Shown here: piece after piece, positions 1 through 8,404 of the stretch
Layout of the letters: the number at the start of each line of letters is the position of its first letter
Numbering within the stretch: position 1 is the first letter of the stretch
Origin: Salipiger sp. CCB-MM3
Lineage (GTDB): Bacteria > Pseudomonadota > Alphaproteobacteria > Rhodobacterales > Rhodobacteraceae
DNA: 64,000 bases
Direction of reading: 5' to 3'
Assembly (NCBI RefSeq): GCF_001687105.1
Contig: NZ_CP014595.1
Span: forward strand, 2,741,001-2,805,000
Made by a program: the position numbers and the translations under genes
The notes under the pieces: model-generated
What the model was told of the DNA's origin: nothing
The model's database searches: none
Seen by the model: only the letters and a program-made list of their open reading frames with translations

Positions 1-78
1 TACCATGGGCTTTGGGATCCGCACGGTCTCTTCCGCAAGACGGGTGCCAAGGCCGCCCGCAAGGATCACACATTTCAC
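1..78 (-). CDS. rfbF: Glucose-1-phosphate cytidylyltransferase, N-terminal fragment (cut by window edge)
   Basis: The minus strand from 78 to 1 encodes 26 codons beginning with GTG: MKCVILAGGLGTRLAEET followed by VRIPKPMV. This is the sugar-nucleotidyltransferase signature GGxGTRL...E(E/T)...PKPM. The double Glu after GTRL and PKPM match the RfbF branch (CTP + glucose-1-phosphate to CDP-glucose) better than RmlA or GalU. A GGAGGG ribosome site lies 6-7 bases upstream (plus-strand 85-90), which supports the GTG start. The rest of the gene lies left of the window. It reads in the same direction as the GT2 gene ending at 308, after a 229-base spacer. CDP-glucose would feed dideoxy- or branched-sugar synthesis in the glycan locus. 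Identification rests on 26 residues only. Confidence 0.75.
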   Translation of the reverse strand, partial: MKCVILAGGLGTRLAEETVRIPKPMV

Positions 79-307
79 GTCGATCCCTCCGTGGCTTCGG
101 TGGGATTGGCGGCGGCGTGGCAGCGGGCTTGAACTGGCGTCACGCGGTGTGCCGGGCCAGGGTCACGCGGTCCGCGATGTGCTGTCATTCAATGATCCTC
201 CTGTCGGCAGGGCCGTATGGGGCCTTGCGCAACCTCGGTGACGTACAAATTGGGCTGGCACGGGGGCGCGAGTGAAATCAGCGATGACGTGCCGGTCGGA
301 ACCGCAG

Positions 308-1327
308 CTATTGGGCGCTGCGGGGGGAAATGTATTTGGCTTCGAAAAGGCAGTAGACGAAGGCGACACTGCTGTAGATGTAGTAAATCTGATGAAACGA
401 TACCGCAAAGATGGCAAAGGCAAAGCCACCATTTGCTTTCATGAAACGGTAGAGAGATGCGTTCGCGAGGATGCACAGAATGAAGATCGCGAAGACGGCG
501 GGCCAGGCCGCCGGGTAAAACGGCAGCATCAGAAGGCCGAGGAGGAGCAGCAGCGCAAGGCCCGCCCGGAAACGCTCGGCCACGCTGATGTTCAAATCGT
601 CGCTGAGACCTTCGCGCGTGATCAACAGCCGCGACCATGGAAGCGCGCGCATGAAGATGTCGGTCCGCAGCACGCTGGAAAATGTCCAGACTTTGAGGTG
701 TTTGCCCAGCAGATCCGGCAAGAGCAGGATGCGCCCGCCCTTATGCCGCAGCCGATAGCCCAGATCGATGTCCTCGATGGAGGGCTGGGTAAATGTCTCG
801 ACGTCGAAGCCGCCGATTTCCAGAAAGGCCGATTTGCGTACCGCGCCGCAGCCGGCCCAAAAGGTAGATGCCTCGCTGGGCGCGCGCTGATGGTAATAAC
901 GGTGCACCAGATTTTTGTACTGGCTGATCCATGATGTCCCCCGAGGCGCATCGTCGTAAGAGCCAAAGACCGCCACTACGTCGGGCGATGTGAAAGCCCT
1001 GCGGATCAAGGCTGGCCCGGCGGGATCGGCCACCACGTCGGAATCCACGAACCACAGGATCTCGCCGTCCGCATGTCGGGCGGCAAGATTGCGCGCGGCA
1101 CCGGGGCCGCCGTTGCGCTCGGCAATGATGACCTCAGCACCAAGTACGCGCGCACGCGCTGCGGTGGTGTCGGTCGATCTGTCGTCGATGACCAGAATCT
1201 GGTCGATCTCCCCGGCCTCGTGCATCTGCAGCAGCGGCGTCAGCACATCCGCCATCAGTTCGGCCGCATTATAGGCGGGCATCACCACGGTAATCTTGGC
1301 CCTTGCGGAATGTTCATCTTTGCTCAT
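308..1327 (-). CDS. Family 2 glycosyltransferase with C-terminal membrane segments
   Basis: The protein has about 339 residues and a GT-A fold start: VVMPAYNA near residue 15, then IDDRSTD, GGPGAARN and the metal-binding FVDSDV. The acceptor-side signature is an E-D pair in PSIEDIDLGYR. The last 100 residues contain two or three hydrophobic segments (LALLLLLGLLMLPF and a following stretch), so it is probably anchored at the inner membrane. It would transfer a sugar from a nucleotide donor to a lipid-linked glycan. ATG 1327 gives the usual GT2 N-terminus. A GTG at 1342, one base after the upstream stop, would add five residues. Neither start has a clear Shine-Dalgarno, so translation is probably coupled to the upstream gene. 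Confidence 0.85.
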   Translation of the reverse strand: MSKDEHSARAKITVVMPAYNAAELMADVLTPLLQMHEAGEIDQILVIDDRSTDTTAARARVLGAEVIIAERNGGPGAARNLAARHADGEILWFVDSDVVADPAGPALIRRAFTSPDVVAVFGSYDDAPRGTSWISQYKNLVHRYYHQRAPSEASTFWAGCGAVRKSAFLEIGGFDVETFTQPSIEDIDLGYRLRHKGGRILLLPDLLGKHLKVWTFSSVLRTDIFMRALPWSRLLITREGLSDDLNISVAERFRAGLALLLLLGLLMLPFYPAAWPAVFAIFILCILANASLYRFMKANGGFAFAIFAVSFHQIYYIYSSVAFVYCLFEAKYISPRSAQ

Positions 1328-1343
1328 GCAGATTGATCGCACT

Positions 1344-2900
1344 CTATTCGCTTGGGATTGAGGTCTTTGGCTTCACGAAGCGGGCCGCTGTCGAGGACTG
1401 GATCGCTGGTCGGACCGCGACGAGCAGAACCGCCGCCATCGGTAGCAGAAAAAGAACCCGCGCCCCATAGCGCGCGGCGGGCTGCGACACGGCTCCGCAG
1501 ACGAAGGCGTTGGCGATGATCCCCACAAGGATGAAGAGGGCCCAGCACCGCAGTTGAAGCGGAAGCCCTGATCGCGGCCAGAGAACCAGCGAAAGGATCA
1601 GCACGGTCGAGACGGCATAGGCGGCGGCGTGAAGCGTGTTTGTCTGATCCATCCACGGCTGACGCGTGGAAAGCCGCGCGTCGTCGAAATGAGGCGGCAG
1701 ATCAAAGGCGCTCCTGCGGATTGCGCTAAGTTCGCGGGGCTCGGTGATCGTTGTGCCCGCTGAATACTTGCGAAGCTGGATCAGCGTATTTCTGGTGACC
1801 GCGGCAAACACGCTGAGCGGCTTTGAGGTGAAGACGTCTTTGGCGAAATCGACTTGCTCGGCCATGATTTGCCGTTGCGTCTCTTTGGGGAGCAGCGCCA
1901 AGGATCCAAGGTCGGGCTGTTTCTCAAAGAGAATGTTGTATGGCGTCACCCGCTGCGGCTCGTTGAGCATCGGCAAGAGCGCACAGCTGGCGACCTCGGG
2001 GTTGGGGCAGGTGGCGTGCAAATATTCCAGACCGGGGCCATCGACGATCAGCCGTGCCGTCAGAAAGGGCGTATAAACAACGTCCGAGTGGACCACGGTT
2101 TTGACGGCGGTGCGGACCGCCATATGTTCGGCCAGCCCGGCCAGAGGGATCCCCACCACCATCACCGCGGCCAGTAATTTCCGCGGCCTGCGAAAGAGCA
2201 CGACCCCCAAAAGCGCGGGCGGGACCAGCACCAATGCGATGGCCAGATGCGACGGATGGGTCATCACCGCCACAGCCGCGAGCACAAAAAGCGCCGCGCG
2301 CTCCCATGGCAGCATGTCGGCCATGAAGGCCACGAAGCCCGCCACGACAAGCAGCAGGATCGGCGCGAAGATGTCGGGCATCAGAAAGGCCACATAGAAG
2401 GGCGCCGATCCGATCGCGGCGCCCGCCACGGCAAGAGCCGTCAGCGCTGGAGGTGACACGCTCAGATCGTAGCAGCGCACGATTGTTCGGACGGAGATCA
2501 GTATCGTCAAAATCAGGGCGCAGGCCTGCAGGATGGGCACCATGCGAAGATCGGCGAAGGTGAGCGCGGAGGCCAGAAACGCCGCGTAAAAGAGCGAGCG
2601 GCTGCCAGAAGTCGTGCGGTCGTCGTCAGCACCGGTATTGCCCTTCGCCGCGTCCTTTGCAGCGGCTTTCGGGTCTGCTGTTCCGTTTTCATCAGTGGTC
2701 CTCTGCTTGGGCGCAAGCCCCAGAGTCTGAAGCGTGTTTTCCCCCCGCGTAAGGTAGAGACCTGTGTCGAAATAGGCCGTGGGCGTGCGATTTATGATCG
2801 TCACAGACAAACAGATCGCGAGGGCGATGAGGAGCCAGACCAGTGTCGCCAAAGGCGAGCGGGACCGAAGCGGCCCTGTGTGAGCAAAGCGGTTGGTCAT
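1344..2900 (-). CDS. Polytopic membrane protein, possible GT-C glycosyltransferase or polymerase
   Basis: The protein has 518 residues, with an N-terminal hydrophobic helix (LATLVWLLIALAICLSV) and roughly 10-12 membrane segments. A large soluble loop of about 170 residues lies in the second half, before the last four segments. A loop near residue 40 holds FDTGLYLTRGEN, which is where GT-C enzymes carry their acidic motif. The start at 2900 is an ATGA overlap with the PepSY gene stop; the longer reading frame upstream is only a shadow of that gene. No family can be named with certainty. Membrane topology and position between a GT2 gene and sugar genes suggest a polyprenyl-sugar-dependent glycosyltransferase or a Wzy-like polymerase. 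Confidence 0.7.
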   Translation of the reverse strand: MTNRFAHTGPLRSRSPLATLVWLLIALAICLSVTIINRTPTAYFDTGLYLTRGENTLQTLGLAPKQRTTDENGTADPKAAAKDAAKGNTGADDDRTTSGSRSLFYAAFLASALTFADLRMVPILQACALILTILISVRTIVRCYDLSVSPPALTALAVAGAAIGSAPFYVAFLMPDIFAPILLLVVAGFVAFMADMLPWERAALFVLAAVAVMTHPSHLAIALVLVPPALLGVVLFRRPRKLLAAVMVVGIPLAGLAEHMAVRTAVKTVVHSDVVYTPFLTARLIVDGPGLEYLHATCPNPEVASCALLPMLNEPQRVTPYNILFEKQPDLGSLALLPKETQRQIMAEQVDFAKDVFTSKPLSVFAAVTRNTLIQLRKYSAGTTITEPRELSAIRRSAFDLPPHFDDARLSTRQPWMDQTNTLHAAAYAVSTVLILSLVLWPRSGLPLQLRCWALFILVGIIANAFVCGAVSQPAARYGARVLFLLPMAAVLLVAVRPAIQSSTAARFVKPKTSIPSE

Positions 2901-4216
2901 TTTCCGGGTCCTTCTTCCGAAGATACCTCGATGCCCGGCCCTGCGCCTGTCACCAGCGCGGTCGGGAGTTGTGCGGATTTCTGTCCATCCTCTCGGCTGG
3001 CGATCAACTTGATCGAGAGCGAAGAGGCCAAGGCGATGATGGCGAGGAAAAGCAAAGACACCCAAGGCCAGCCAAGCAGGCTTCGCGGCAAGCTCATGGG
3101 CAAGGCCCGACTGCTCGCCGAGGCGGCGGAAGCGGGGTTTCGGCGCAGGCTTCGGGTGCATAGCAGGGCGCCGGTAAAGGCGAGCATCGTGCCCATCAGG
3201 CCGAAGGCGAACCAGATCACCTGCACGGCGCGCCCGCCCCAATGGCCCGAATGCAGCAGGTCGACCGCTTCGGTGATCCGCCGCGCGGCAGAGAGGTCTT
3301 CTGCGCGATAGCGTCCGAGCACATCGAGAGTGACCGGATCGACAGTGACCCTATTGGCAACATCGCCCACCATCGGGGCGCTCGCCTGTCCGTCGAATTT
3401 GATCCCGTCGCCGCGCCACGTCGGAAGCGAAATCTGATGGATTGCCAACTCGGGAAAGCTGGTCCGGGCGACCGAGACCGCCCGGTCGAGTTGCGTGCCA
3501 TCGAAACCTTCAGGCAGGGCGGCGGCTCTCTCAGCAGCGGGCTCGGCTGCGGGTAGGCGGCCCCAGAGGTTGAGCGGATCGGCGAGAAGGTAATAGGCCC
3601 CGGTCAGCGTGATTGCGATCAGAAAGGGCAGGGACGTGATGGCGAGGATGCGGTGCAGGGCGCGCCAGAAGGCGCGGCGGCTTCTCTTCAACGATAGCTT
3701 TGGGAACCAATCGCCCGAAAACCACCTGTTGCTTGCCAGACCGGTGAAAATCGACACGGCCAGCACCACCGACAGACCGGTGACCAGATAGGCCCCGAAG
3801 GCGTTGTAGATGAACAGATGGCTGTGCAGATCGTGCAGCAGGCGGCGCGGGCCCATGGTTGGCGTGGTTCCCGTGGCATCCCGAGTTGTTGGATCGATCC
3901 AGAGATGCTGGGTCTCGCCGTCTGGGGTTTTTATCACCACCTGATCGGCACGCCCGGCTGTGGTGTCGCGCCGGATCGACACGATCTGGGTATTCGGCGC
4001 GCTGGCCTTGGCGGCGTCATAGACCTGTCCAAAGCTGACCAGTTCGGCGGGGGCGCTATTGACCCGCGTCTGCGGGTAGACCGCTTTGTCCGCCTGCTCT
4101 CCGAAGACGAGAAGCGTGCCGCTGAGGAAGACAGCCCACAGCAGCAAGGAAAAGACGAGCCCCAACCAAGCGTGCAGCCGGAACGCGCTTATGCTCGCCA
4201 TTGGGCCCTTCATCAT
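2897..4216 (-). CDS. PepSY-associated transmembrane protein
   Basis: The protein has about 439 residues. It begins with RLHAWLGLVFSLLLWAVFLSG, the typical first helix of PepSY_TM proteins, followed by a periplasmic PepSY region. HDLHSHLF precedes the second helix, HRILAITSLPFLIAITLTGAYY forms the third, and two more helices lie near the C-terminus. Relatives are often next to TonB-dependent siderophore receptors or act as ferric or flavin-linked reductases; here it sits inside a glycan operon. ATG 4216 is preceded by GAGAG and fits the family N-terminus. An alternative GTG at 4246 overlaps the upstream stop as TAGTG. The stop overlaps the next start by four bases (ATGA), so the two are translationally coupled. 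Confidence 0.8.
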   Translation of the reverse strand: MMKGPMASISAFRLHAWLGLVFSLLLWAVFLSGTLLVFGEQADKAVYPQTRVNSAPAELVSFGQVYDAAKASAPNTQIVSIRRDTTAGRADQVVIKTPDGETQHLWIDPTTRDATGTTPTMGPRRLLHDLHSHLFIYNAFGAYLVTGLSVVLAVSIFTGLASNRWFSGDWFPKLSLKRSRRAFWRALHRILAITSLPFLIAITLTGAYYLLADPLNLWGRLPAAEPAAERAAALPEGFDGTQLDRAVSVARTSFPELAIHQISLPTWRGDGIKFDGQASAPMVGDVANRVTVDPVTLDVLGRYRAEDLSAARRITEAVDLLHSGHWGGRAVQVIWFAFGLMGTMLAFTGALLCTRSLRRNPASAASASSRALPMSLPRSLLGWPWVSLLFLAIIALASSLSIKLIASREDGQKSAQLPTALVTGAGPGIEVSSEEGPGK

Positions 4217-4245
4217 TCCACAGTCTCTCGTTCGGATACGGGTCA

Positions 4246-4968
4246 CTATTTGATCGCGAGGAAGCCTTCGAAGCAGATGTACTTCTGGATCGTCATAAGG
4301 TCTTCGAAGCCAGCGCGGCGCATCAGGTCGATATTGCCTTGGGTCGAGAAGGGCTCCAGAACGCCCTTCAGGCTGCGCGATTTCGCGATGATCTCGTCGC
4401 AGTTGAACCCGTTGCGCAGTTTGAAATCCGTGTAGAGCGAGGACAGGATGTCCTGAAAACGGGCGTCGGGGCCGCGCGTTTTTTCAAAGCAGATGAAGGC
4501 ACCGCCCCAGTTGAGCGACTCATAGATCTTGTCGAAAAGCGCCTGCCGGTGGCGCGGCGGGATGAACTGCATCGTGTAGTAGGAGACGATCAGATCGGCC
4601 TTCTCGAACTCATAATCCCGCGCGTCCTCACGCAGGATCTGGATGTTCGGCACGTCGTCGCAATGGTTGCGTGCCTTGCGCACCATCGAGTCCTCGACGT
4701 CCAGACCCACCCAGTTGATCTTGGGCTTCGCCGAATTGTGCAGTGCAAGTTTGCGCAGCAACTCGCCGGTCGAGACGCCGATCTCATAGCAGGTGCTGGA
4801 ATTGTGACAGAAGAAGCTCGAAAGCTCGCACACCAGTTGATGCCCGTCTTCATAGAGGGGCACCGATTGACGGATGTGATCGACGAAGGTCTCGGGGGTC
4901 TTGTCACCGAAACTCCATGCGCCATTTCTGGCCAAAATCTGATTTCCGACGCCGCTGCTGTCATCCAT
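4246..4968 (-). CDS. CmoA-like SAM-dependent methyltransferase / carboxy-SAM synthase paralogue
   Basis: The protein has 240 residues. Its order of motifs follows CmoA (carboxy-S-adenosylmethionine synthase): IRQSVPLY (32-39), a motif I variant YEIGVSTGE (61-69), YTMQFIPP (131-138), RQALFDKIYESLNWGGA (141-157), FEK (161-163), DFKLRNGF (181-188) and a C-terminal CFEGFLAIK. Arg198 falls where CmoA has its carboxylate-binding Arg (Arg199 by memory). CmoA converts SAM plus prephenate to carboxy-SAM, normally for tRNA wobble-uridine modification. Here no CmoB is adjacent, and the gene opens a glycan operon with GGAGA eight bases before ATG. It may therefore make carboxy-SAM for another acceptor or act as a plain methyltransferase. 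Confidence 0.75.
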   Translation of the reverse strand: MDDSSGVGNQILARNGAWSFGDKTPETFVDHIRQSVPLYEDGHQLVCELSSFFCHNSSTCYEIGVSTGELLRKLALHNSAKPKINWVGLDVEDSMVRKARNHCDDVPNIQILREDARDYEFEKADLIVSYYTMQFIPPRHRQALFDKIYESLNWGGAFICFEKTRGPDARFQDILSSLYTDFKLRNGFNCDEIIAKSRSLKGVLEPFSTQGNIDLMRRAGFEDLMTIQKYICFEGFLAIK

Positions 4969-5043
4969 GGCTAAATCTCCGCTCTGAAATCTGCGTCAAA
5001 AAATGCACCTTCAAACGTCAAAATAATTGGAGGTGGCGGAGGC

Positions 5044-6633
5044 CTAAGTGGCCTGCGCCTCGATCGGCTCTTCGTCGCGCCCGCTCTGGGTCACGACCGG
5101 ACCAAGCGACTGATGCTCGGCGGGCTTTTCCGCCGCGACCTTGCGGCCAGCGCCATGCGCGTAATCTGCGCCAGTGTCGGTCCTGCCCTCATAGGGTTTG
5201 GTCTGGAACTCTTCGTGATAGGCCCGGTCCACGTTAATACCCCAGACGTCGTAAGTCGCCCCGGCGATGTTGCGGGCCGCATAGACCGCCGACAGCATCG
5301 AATGGTCCTGATTGTTGTACCTGTGCAGGCCGTTGCGCCCGACGGTCTGGAAATTCTCGAAACAGCTGAGCCAGTCACGAACGACCGCCAGCGCGTCGGA
5401 ATATTCTGAGTCGTACACCGGATAGGATTTGGGCTGGCGGATCACCACGCCGTCGATCACGCTGGAGGCCGGAGCCAGATGGATTTTTTCGAGTTCTTGA
5501 GCCGCGAGTTCGATCAGTTCAGCGTCGGATTTTGCCCAGAAGTCGTCGTCGTCATTGCAAAAGAACTCCATGCCGATCGACGCGCGGTCGGGTTCGGGCA
5601 CCATCTCGTCGGACCATGCGCGGAAGTTCTGGATGCGGCCGACGCGGACATCGTCGCTGTGGACGTAAATCCAGTTGTCGGGGAAGGGGTCGGCGTGGTC
5701 GAGCACGAGGGTGACCACCAGAAAATCGCGGTATTTCAAACGTCTCGCCGCTGCCAGCACGTCCGACGGCGGCGCCGGGTTCATGCAGTTGAGAAGATCG
5801 CGAAGCGCCATCGAATTGATGAAGTGATCGGCTTCCATCTCGTAGGCCCTGACCGAGCCGTCCTCGCGCTCGGTGGCGACGTCGATGCTCGTCACGCGGC
5901 GGCCGTCATGATTGACCGCGTTCACATAGCTCTTGAGGCGCACCTCGCCGTTCGCAGCACCGATCTTGCTGGCCATCCTCTCCCACAGCATGCCGGGGCC
6001 GAGCCGGGGATACTGGAATTCCTCGATCAGGCTGGTGACATTGCTGGCCCCGCCGAGCGCCTGCCAAAGCGCCTTCGACAGCGACAAATCTTTGACCCGC
6101 TGCGCGGCCCAATCCGAACGGATTTCGGTACAGGGCACGCCCCAAACCTTCTCGGTGTAGGTCTTGAAGAAGTGGGTATAGAGGCGCTTCCCGAAGCGGT
6201 TGATCACCCATTCCTCGAAGGTGTCTTCCCGGCGGTTCGGCAAAATCCGCCACCGCAAGTAGCTGGCGCCGATCCAAGCGGCCTCGAGAACGCCGAGGTT
6301 TGACAATGCGTTGGAGAGTTTGAGCGGGTAGTCATAGAACGCATCGCGGTAGTAGATCCGGCTCAACCGCGGCACCGTGATGAAATCATCTCCAAGCACC
6401 TCCTGCCAGATCGCCTGCACCTCGGGGATCTTGGTGAAGAAGCGGTGTCCCCCGATGTCAAACCGGAACCCTTTGTGGTTCTCGGTGCGGGCAATGCCAC
6501 CAACACGTCCCCCGGCCTCGAGCACGAGGGGGCGATATTCAGGTCCGAGTTTTTGAAGTTCATATGCAGCAGTCAGGCCTGCCGGTCCGCCGCCGATAAT
6601 ACCGACGGATGTGTTCGAAATTGATGTCGACAC
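5044..6633 (-). CDS. FAD-dependent oxidoreductase, UDP-galactopyranose mutase / protoporphyrinogen oxidase-like
   Basis: The protein has 529 residues. An N-terminal Rossmann motif GIIGGGPAGLTAAYELQKLG (11-30) and LEAGGRVGG bind FAD. FDIGGHRFF follows, and RLYTHFFKTYTEKVWGVP occurs near residue 175; both belong to the amine-oxidase-like group that includes HemG-type oxidases and UDP-galactopyranose mutases. The C-terminus has the RNGLHRYNNQDHSM stretch of the FAD-binding end. GTG at 6633 is preceded by AGAGGA eight bases upstream. The last 40 residues are hydrophilic and probably disordered. It is related to the gene at 9447-10919. In a glycan locus a role in sugar ring contraction or oxidation is more likely than haem synthesis, but the substrate is unknown. 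Confidence 0.8.
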   Translation of the reverse strand: MSTSISNTSVGIIGGGPAGLTAAYELQKLGPEYRPLVLEAGGRVGGIARTENHKGFRFDIGGHRFFTKIPEVQAIWQEVLGDDFITVPRLSRIYYRDAFYDYPLKLSNALSNLGVLEAAWIGASYLRWRILPNRREDTFEEWVINRFGKRLYTHFFKTYTEKVWGVPCTEIRSDWAAQRVKDLSLSKALWQALGGASNVTSLIEEFQYPRLGPGMLWERMASKIGAANGEVRLKSYVNAVNHDGRRVTSIDVATEREDGSVRAYEMEADHFINSMALRDLLNCMNPAPPSDVLAAARRLKYRDFLVVTLVLDHADPFPDNWIYVHSDDVRVGRIQNFRAWSDEMVPEPDRASIGMEFFCNDDDDFWAKSDAELIELAAQELEKIHLAPASSVIDGVVIRQPKSYPVYDSEYSDALAVVRDWLSCFENFQTVGRNGLHRYNNQDHSMLSAVYAARNIAGATYDVWGINVDRAYHEEFQTKPYEGRTDTGADYAHGAGRKVAAEKPAEHQSLGPVVTQSGRDEEPIEAQAT

Positions 6634-7495
6634 AAATCGATCCTCTTCACAATGCGGAAAGGAAAATATTCTGGATTAGGGTCAACTCTTGAAAATTGGC
6701 AACCGCTTCAGATTTTGACTGGTGAAACTGGCCGCCGACGCGACCTAATGCGGTCGCTAAAATAAAATATCTCTATAAACATTGCCAAATGTCTAGTTAA
6801 CTTAGGCAGAGCGTAAAAAGTTTATTGATGCTTGAGAAGAGCAAAATGAGCTTTAAAGGTGATTCGGCTGATTGAAGCTTGTTAGGAATGTTCCGGATGC
6901 CTCATTTCAGGGCGTAGGGTCACGAGATAACTAAGTAATGTCAGAGATGCTACAAATTTTGGCGTTCGTGAGGCGATCTCCCCCGACCGATCACAAAACC
7001 TCATTGTGCACGGTCTGCGTCAGAATGGAACCCCTACCATTTTAGGTCTCTTCGGTCCTATAGTGTGGGTGCCTGTACTGCGGTGACACGGCGTATCGAA
7101 ATGTGCGTACATTCTCGGATGTTTCGAGATTTGCTCGCAGAGCAATGTATTTCTGAGTGTCGCATGGGCGACATTTCTGGAATTGATTGAGTGATTGGTT
7201 TTCGCATTATCGCAAAAGTTGTTTTGAAATTTTGAAATGAGTTTGCGTCAGCTGCGGCGATTTTCCGCCAAATGACCGGCTGACCTGATCCACGAAGCAT
7301 AACCCATGGGGCCCGATCTACGTGGCTTGGAGCGTGGATGAATCGCATCTGGCGCCTATCGAAGCCTTCGCGAGACCGCTGTACGCGCCGAAAGTCCGCC
7401 GGTTCGCCGGGTGACACGCAAGCGGATCGTATGGAATTGGCGAGAATTGGCGACCTCGCGGGATTGATTGCCGCAGGAGCAAGGAGTTAGCGAAG
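6634..7495. other. Long divergent intergenic region of the glycan locus
   Basis: These 862 bases separate the leftward flavoenzyme from the rightward GT2 operon and carry no credible gene in any frame. Bases 6,660-7,260 are clearly richer in A+T than the flanking genes, as expected of a regulatory region. A weak sigma70-like pair lies on the plus strand, TTGATT (7183-7188) and CATTAT (7205-7210) with a 16-base spacer. A perfect tandem 10-mer lies at 7434-7453. The size suggests binding of one or more regulators and perhaps long untranslated leaders on both sides. Confidence 0.6.
7434..7453 (+). repeat. Tandem 10-base repeat upstream of the GT2 operon
   Basis: GAATTGGCGA occurs twice without a gap. 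It ends 42 bases before the GTG start at 7496. The 10-base period equals about one helical turn, so both copies face the same side of the DNA. A regulator site or a leader element is possible; chance duplication is not excluded. Confidence 0.6.
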
Positions 7496-8404
7496 GTGAA
7501 AGATACTGAGACAAAGGACTACGCAGACCTGCCGCACAGCGACGAAAAGCGGTTTGGTCTGAGTGTCGTGGTTCCGGCCTTCAATGAAGAAGGATCGCTC
7601 GGCAAGACAATCGAAGAAATCCGAGCGGTTCTTGAGGCCACGGACATTCCGTCGGAAATCATTGTGGTCGACGATGGATCCGAGGATGGGACACGGCAAG
7701 AAGCGCTTGATGCGGGCGTCATTCTGGAGGTGAACCCGGGGAACCTTGGGTACGGGGCATCGCTCAAGCGGGGGATCAACCGCAGCCAATATGATTATGT
7801 CGCCATTCTAGATGCCGATTCCACCTATCCGCCGCGCTATTTGCCCGAAATGTTCGCGCTCGCACAGGATGCGGATATGGTCGTCGGAGATCGCGGCGGA
7901 GCGATGAACAACGTGCCGCTCATCCGACGCCCCGCCAAACGGGTCCTGAACGGCCTTGCGAACTTTTTGGCCGAGAGAAAGCTCAATGATCTCAATTCGG
8001 GTCTGCGGGTGATGCGCAAGTCGAAGGTCCTGCCGTTCTTCCCGCTGCTGCCGTCGGGGTTTTCCTTCACCACAACGATCACCCTGTGCATGGCCTGCAC
8101 CGACCTGCGCCTGATCTACATCCCGATCGAGTACCGAAAGCGCGTGGGCACCTCCAAGATCAGGCCGGGGCATTTCGTGAATTTCATCATTCTGGTCCTG
8201 CGCGCGATCATGCTTTTCAATCCGTTGCGCATCTTCCTGCCTCTGGGGCTGATCTTCTTCGCGGTCGGCTTTGCGAAAGGGGTCTATGACATCACCCAGT
8301 CGAACCTGTCGGAGACCGCGATCTTCATGTTTCTTGCGGCAATCATGCTGTGGTCGCTGGGGCTGATCGCCGATATGATCGCTCGCCTGAATTTGCGTCC
8401 ATAA
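7496..8404 (+). CDS. DPM1-like family 2 glycosyltransferase (polyprenyl-phosphate sugar synthase type)
   Basis: The protein has 302 residues. Motifs are SVVVPAFNEEGS (23-34), EIIVVDDGSEDGT (54-66), NLGYGASLKRG and the divalent-metal motif ILDADSTYPP, as in dolichol- or undecaprenyl-phosphate sugar transferases. Two hydrophobic helices close the C-terminus (PLRIFLPLGLIFFAVGFAKG, then FMFLAAIMLWSLGLIADMIA). GTG 7496 is chosen because AAGGAG lies at 7481-7486, nine bases upstream. It probably transfers a sugar from a nucleotide donor to polyprenyl phosphate on the cytoplasmic face. The next gene starts directly after its stop and encodes a flippase-like protein, so the pair may make and translocate a lipid-linked monosaccharide. 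Confidence 0.85.
   Translation: MKDTETKDYADLPHSDEKRFGLSVVVPAFNEEGSLGKTIEEIRAVLEATDIPSEIIVVDDGSEDGTRQEALDAGVILEVNPGNLGYGASLKRGINRSQYDYVAILDADSTYPPRYLPEMFALAQDADMVVGDRGGAMNNVPLIRRPAKRVLNGLANFLAERKLNDLNSGLRVMRKSKVLPFFPLLPSGFSFTTTITLCMACTDLRLIYIPIEYRKRVGTSKIRPGHFVNFIILVLRAIMLFNPLRIFLPLGLIFFAVGFAKGVYDITQSNLSETAIFMFLAAIMLWSLGLIADMIARLNLRP

Noticed and set aside
1344..3242. 632-codon version of the polytopic membrane protein
   Set aside because: The first 114 codons are a shadow of the PepSY gene; the ATGA start at 2900 gives a normal N-terminal membrane helix.
7058..7417. A 119-codon minus-strand frame in the long glycan intergenic region
   Set aside because: No ribosome site, no domain and unusual codon use; it is likely chance in non-coding DNA.
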